Origin: Flavobacteriales bacterium UBA6165
Lineage (GTDB): Bacteria; Bacteroidota; Bacteroidia; Flavobacteriales_D; Crocinitomicaceae
Assembly: GCA_002422285.1 (NCBI GenBank)
Contig: DIUF01000116.1
Coordinates: 7,267-39,129 of the forward strand
Direction of reading: 5' to 3'
Length of the DNA: 31,863 nt
In this document: in pieces, positions 31,173-31,863 of the stretch
Numbering within the stretch: position 1 is the stretch's first letter
How the letters are laid out: the number at the start of each line of letters is the position of its first letter
Notes under the pieces: model-generated
Databases searched by the model: none
Told to the model about the DNA's origin: nothing
What the model saw: the letters and a program-made list of their open reading frames with translations, nothing else
Program-made: the position numbers and the translations under genes

Positions 31173-31580
31173 ATGACGGCTGCGGAGATTGTTGATAAAA
31201 TGTTATCGAATGATGCCTTCAGCCAATGGTTGGGAATCGAATTGATTAAAATCGAACCAGGTTATTGTGAATTGAAAATGATAAGTAGAGCTGAAATGTT
31301 GAACGGTTTTGGCATATTGCATGGTGGCATCGCCTATTCCCTCGCTGATTCTGCACTTGCATTTGCTGCTAATTCCAATGGGCGACATGCATTGAGTATT
31401 GAAACATCGATTTCACATCACATTAAAGTGAAGGAAAATGAAGACTTGTACGCTTTTGCTGAGCCGATTGTAACGAAAGATAAATTTTCACATTATCAGG
31501 TAAAAATAAAAAATACTGACTTTGAACTTGTTGCATCTTTTAAGGGAGTTGTTTACAATGCATCCACTATTTGGGCATAA
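31173..31580 (+). CDS. paaI: PaaI-type hotdog-fold acyl-CoA thioesterase
   Basis: The 135-residue product belongs to the PaaI group of hotdog thioesterases, which hydrolyse phenylacetyl-CoA derivatives and similar thioesters. Clear motifs: MLNGFGILHGGIAYSLADSALAFAAN, with Asn44, His50-Gly-Gly and Asp59 at the active-site positions, followed by the SISHHIKVKENEDLYAFAE strand region. The match to PaaI is closer than to YbgC or FcoT groups. It follows the acidic-protein gene by three bases and is followed 29 bases later by a MarR regulator gene, an arrangement seen in Bacteroidota fatty-acid or phenylacetate loci. Confidence 0.85.
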   Translation: MTAAEIVDKMLSNDAFSQWLGIELIKIEPGYCELKMISRAEMLNGFGILHGGIAYSLADSALAFAANSNGRHALSIETSISHHIKVKENEDLYAFAEPIVTKDKFSHYQVKIKNTDFELVASFKGVVYNASTIWA

Positions 31581-31609
31581 ATTTTGACTGGGAAAAAGAA
31601 ATTTGATAT

Positions 31610-31863
31610 ATGAGTGAGGAATATAAGAATCTGGTACCGCTGGACATCGCGGTGAGAAAGGTGTGGTTGAAAATGTTTAAAATGTACAACCAAAGAGCCA
31701 TGCACTACGGCGTGTCTTTTTCGTTGGGTTTAGTATTGTTGTCTATTGATAAAGAAGGTACTCCTAGCACACAACTTGGACCAAAAATGGGTATGGAGCC
31801 TACAAGCTTATCGCGAACACTCAAAATGATGGAGGAAGAGGGTTTGATTAAACGTATTCCTGA
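31610..31863 (+). CDS. MarR-family regulator, N-terminal part (3' end outside window)
   Basis: An ATG at 31610 opens a frame that runs off the window after 84 full codons. The translation begins MSEEYKNLVPLDIA and contains a MarR winged-helix pattern: VKKVW-like first helix (VRKVWLKMFKMYN), YGVSFSLGLVLLSID, STQLGPKMGMEPTSLSRTLKMMEEEGLIKR, which is the recognition helix followed by the wing start. MarR proteins repress catabolic or efflux genes and are released by small aromatic or acyl-CoA ligands. Its place after paaI suggests it controls fatty-acid or aromatic CoA metabolism, which is inference. Confidence 0.82.
   Translation, partial: MSEEYKNLVPLDIAVRKVWLKMFKMYNQRAMHYGVSFSLGLVLLSIDKEGTPSTQLGPKMGMEPTSLSRTLKMMEEEGLIKRIP

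Noticed and set aside
1..31863. CRISPR array, tRNA/rRNA gene, insertion sequence, phage or defence genes
   Set aside because: I looked for direct-repeat arrays, cloverleaf-type sequences, transposase or integrase motifs and found none.

Overview
The window reads as part of the chromosome of a Bacteroidota species, most likely a gliding or surface-secreting member of Flavobacteriales or a close relative. The main evidence is a type IX secretion system (T9SS) / gliding block (gldJ, a PorP/SprF-family gene, porU, porV), a predicted T9SS cargo protein, TAnnTTTG-type promoters, and plus-strand start codons with no Shine-Dalgarno sequence. Gene density is high, all 25 gene-to-gene gaps are under 240 bases, and I see no rRNA, tRNA, CRISPR array, insertion sequence or phage gene.

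Layout. 1-4105: end of rpsA, then a T9SS cargo protein with a small lipoprotein, then an OmpA-type lipoprotein with a long coiled coil. 4171-7688: rnr (minus strand) and a divergent exported CsgG/FlgO-like protein. 7752-11639: a short-chain fatty-acid transporter (AtoE family), a DUF368/PopT lipid-carrier transporter (minus), a WD40 protein and paaY. 11640-11874: non-coding stretch with inverted repeats. 11875-13461: recA and bcp (minus). 13622-17139: an AddB-like nuclease that overlaps a DUF4294 gene tail to tail. 17239-25835: gldJ and a PorP/SprF gene on the minus strand, porU and porV on the plus strand. 25869-28220: cdd, then menE and a J-domain membrane protein as a translationally coupled minus-strand pair. 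28304-31863: thioredoxin lipoprotein, MsbA-like ABC exporter, a very acidic unknown protein, paaI, and the start of a MarR regulator.

How the genes fit together. PorV carries substrates from the T9SS translocon to PorU, which removes their C-terminal signal and attaches them to the surface. GldJ stabilises the GldK ring component and is needed for gliding. The PorP/SprF protein is a probable outer-membrane partner for particular substrates or for the motor. The protein encoded at 740-2602 ends in the kind of C-terminal domain this machine exports. The other genes are mostly housekeeping: RNA decay, DNA repair, peroxide defence, menaquinone synthesis, pyrimidine salvage and envelope lipid recycling. 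paaI-marR at the right edge looks like the start of a fatty-acid or phenylacetate catabolism locus.

I did not find a clearly new defence or mobile system. The most notable points are a large helical insertion in GldJ, an AddB-like protein that lacks the last cysteine of the usual iron-sulfur set, a long coiled-coil spacer in the OmpA lipoprotein, back-to-back promoters at menE/thioredoxin, and promoter positions that rule out several longer start sites.
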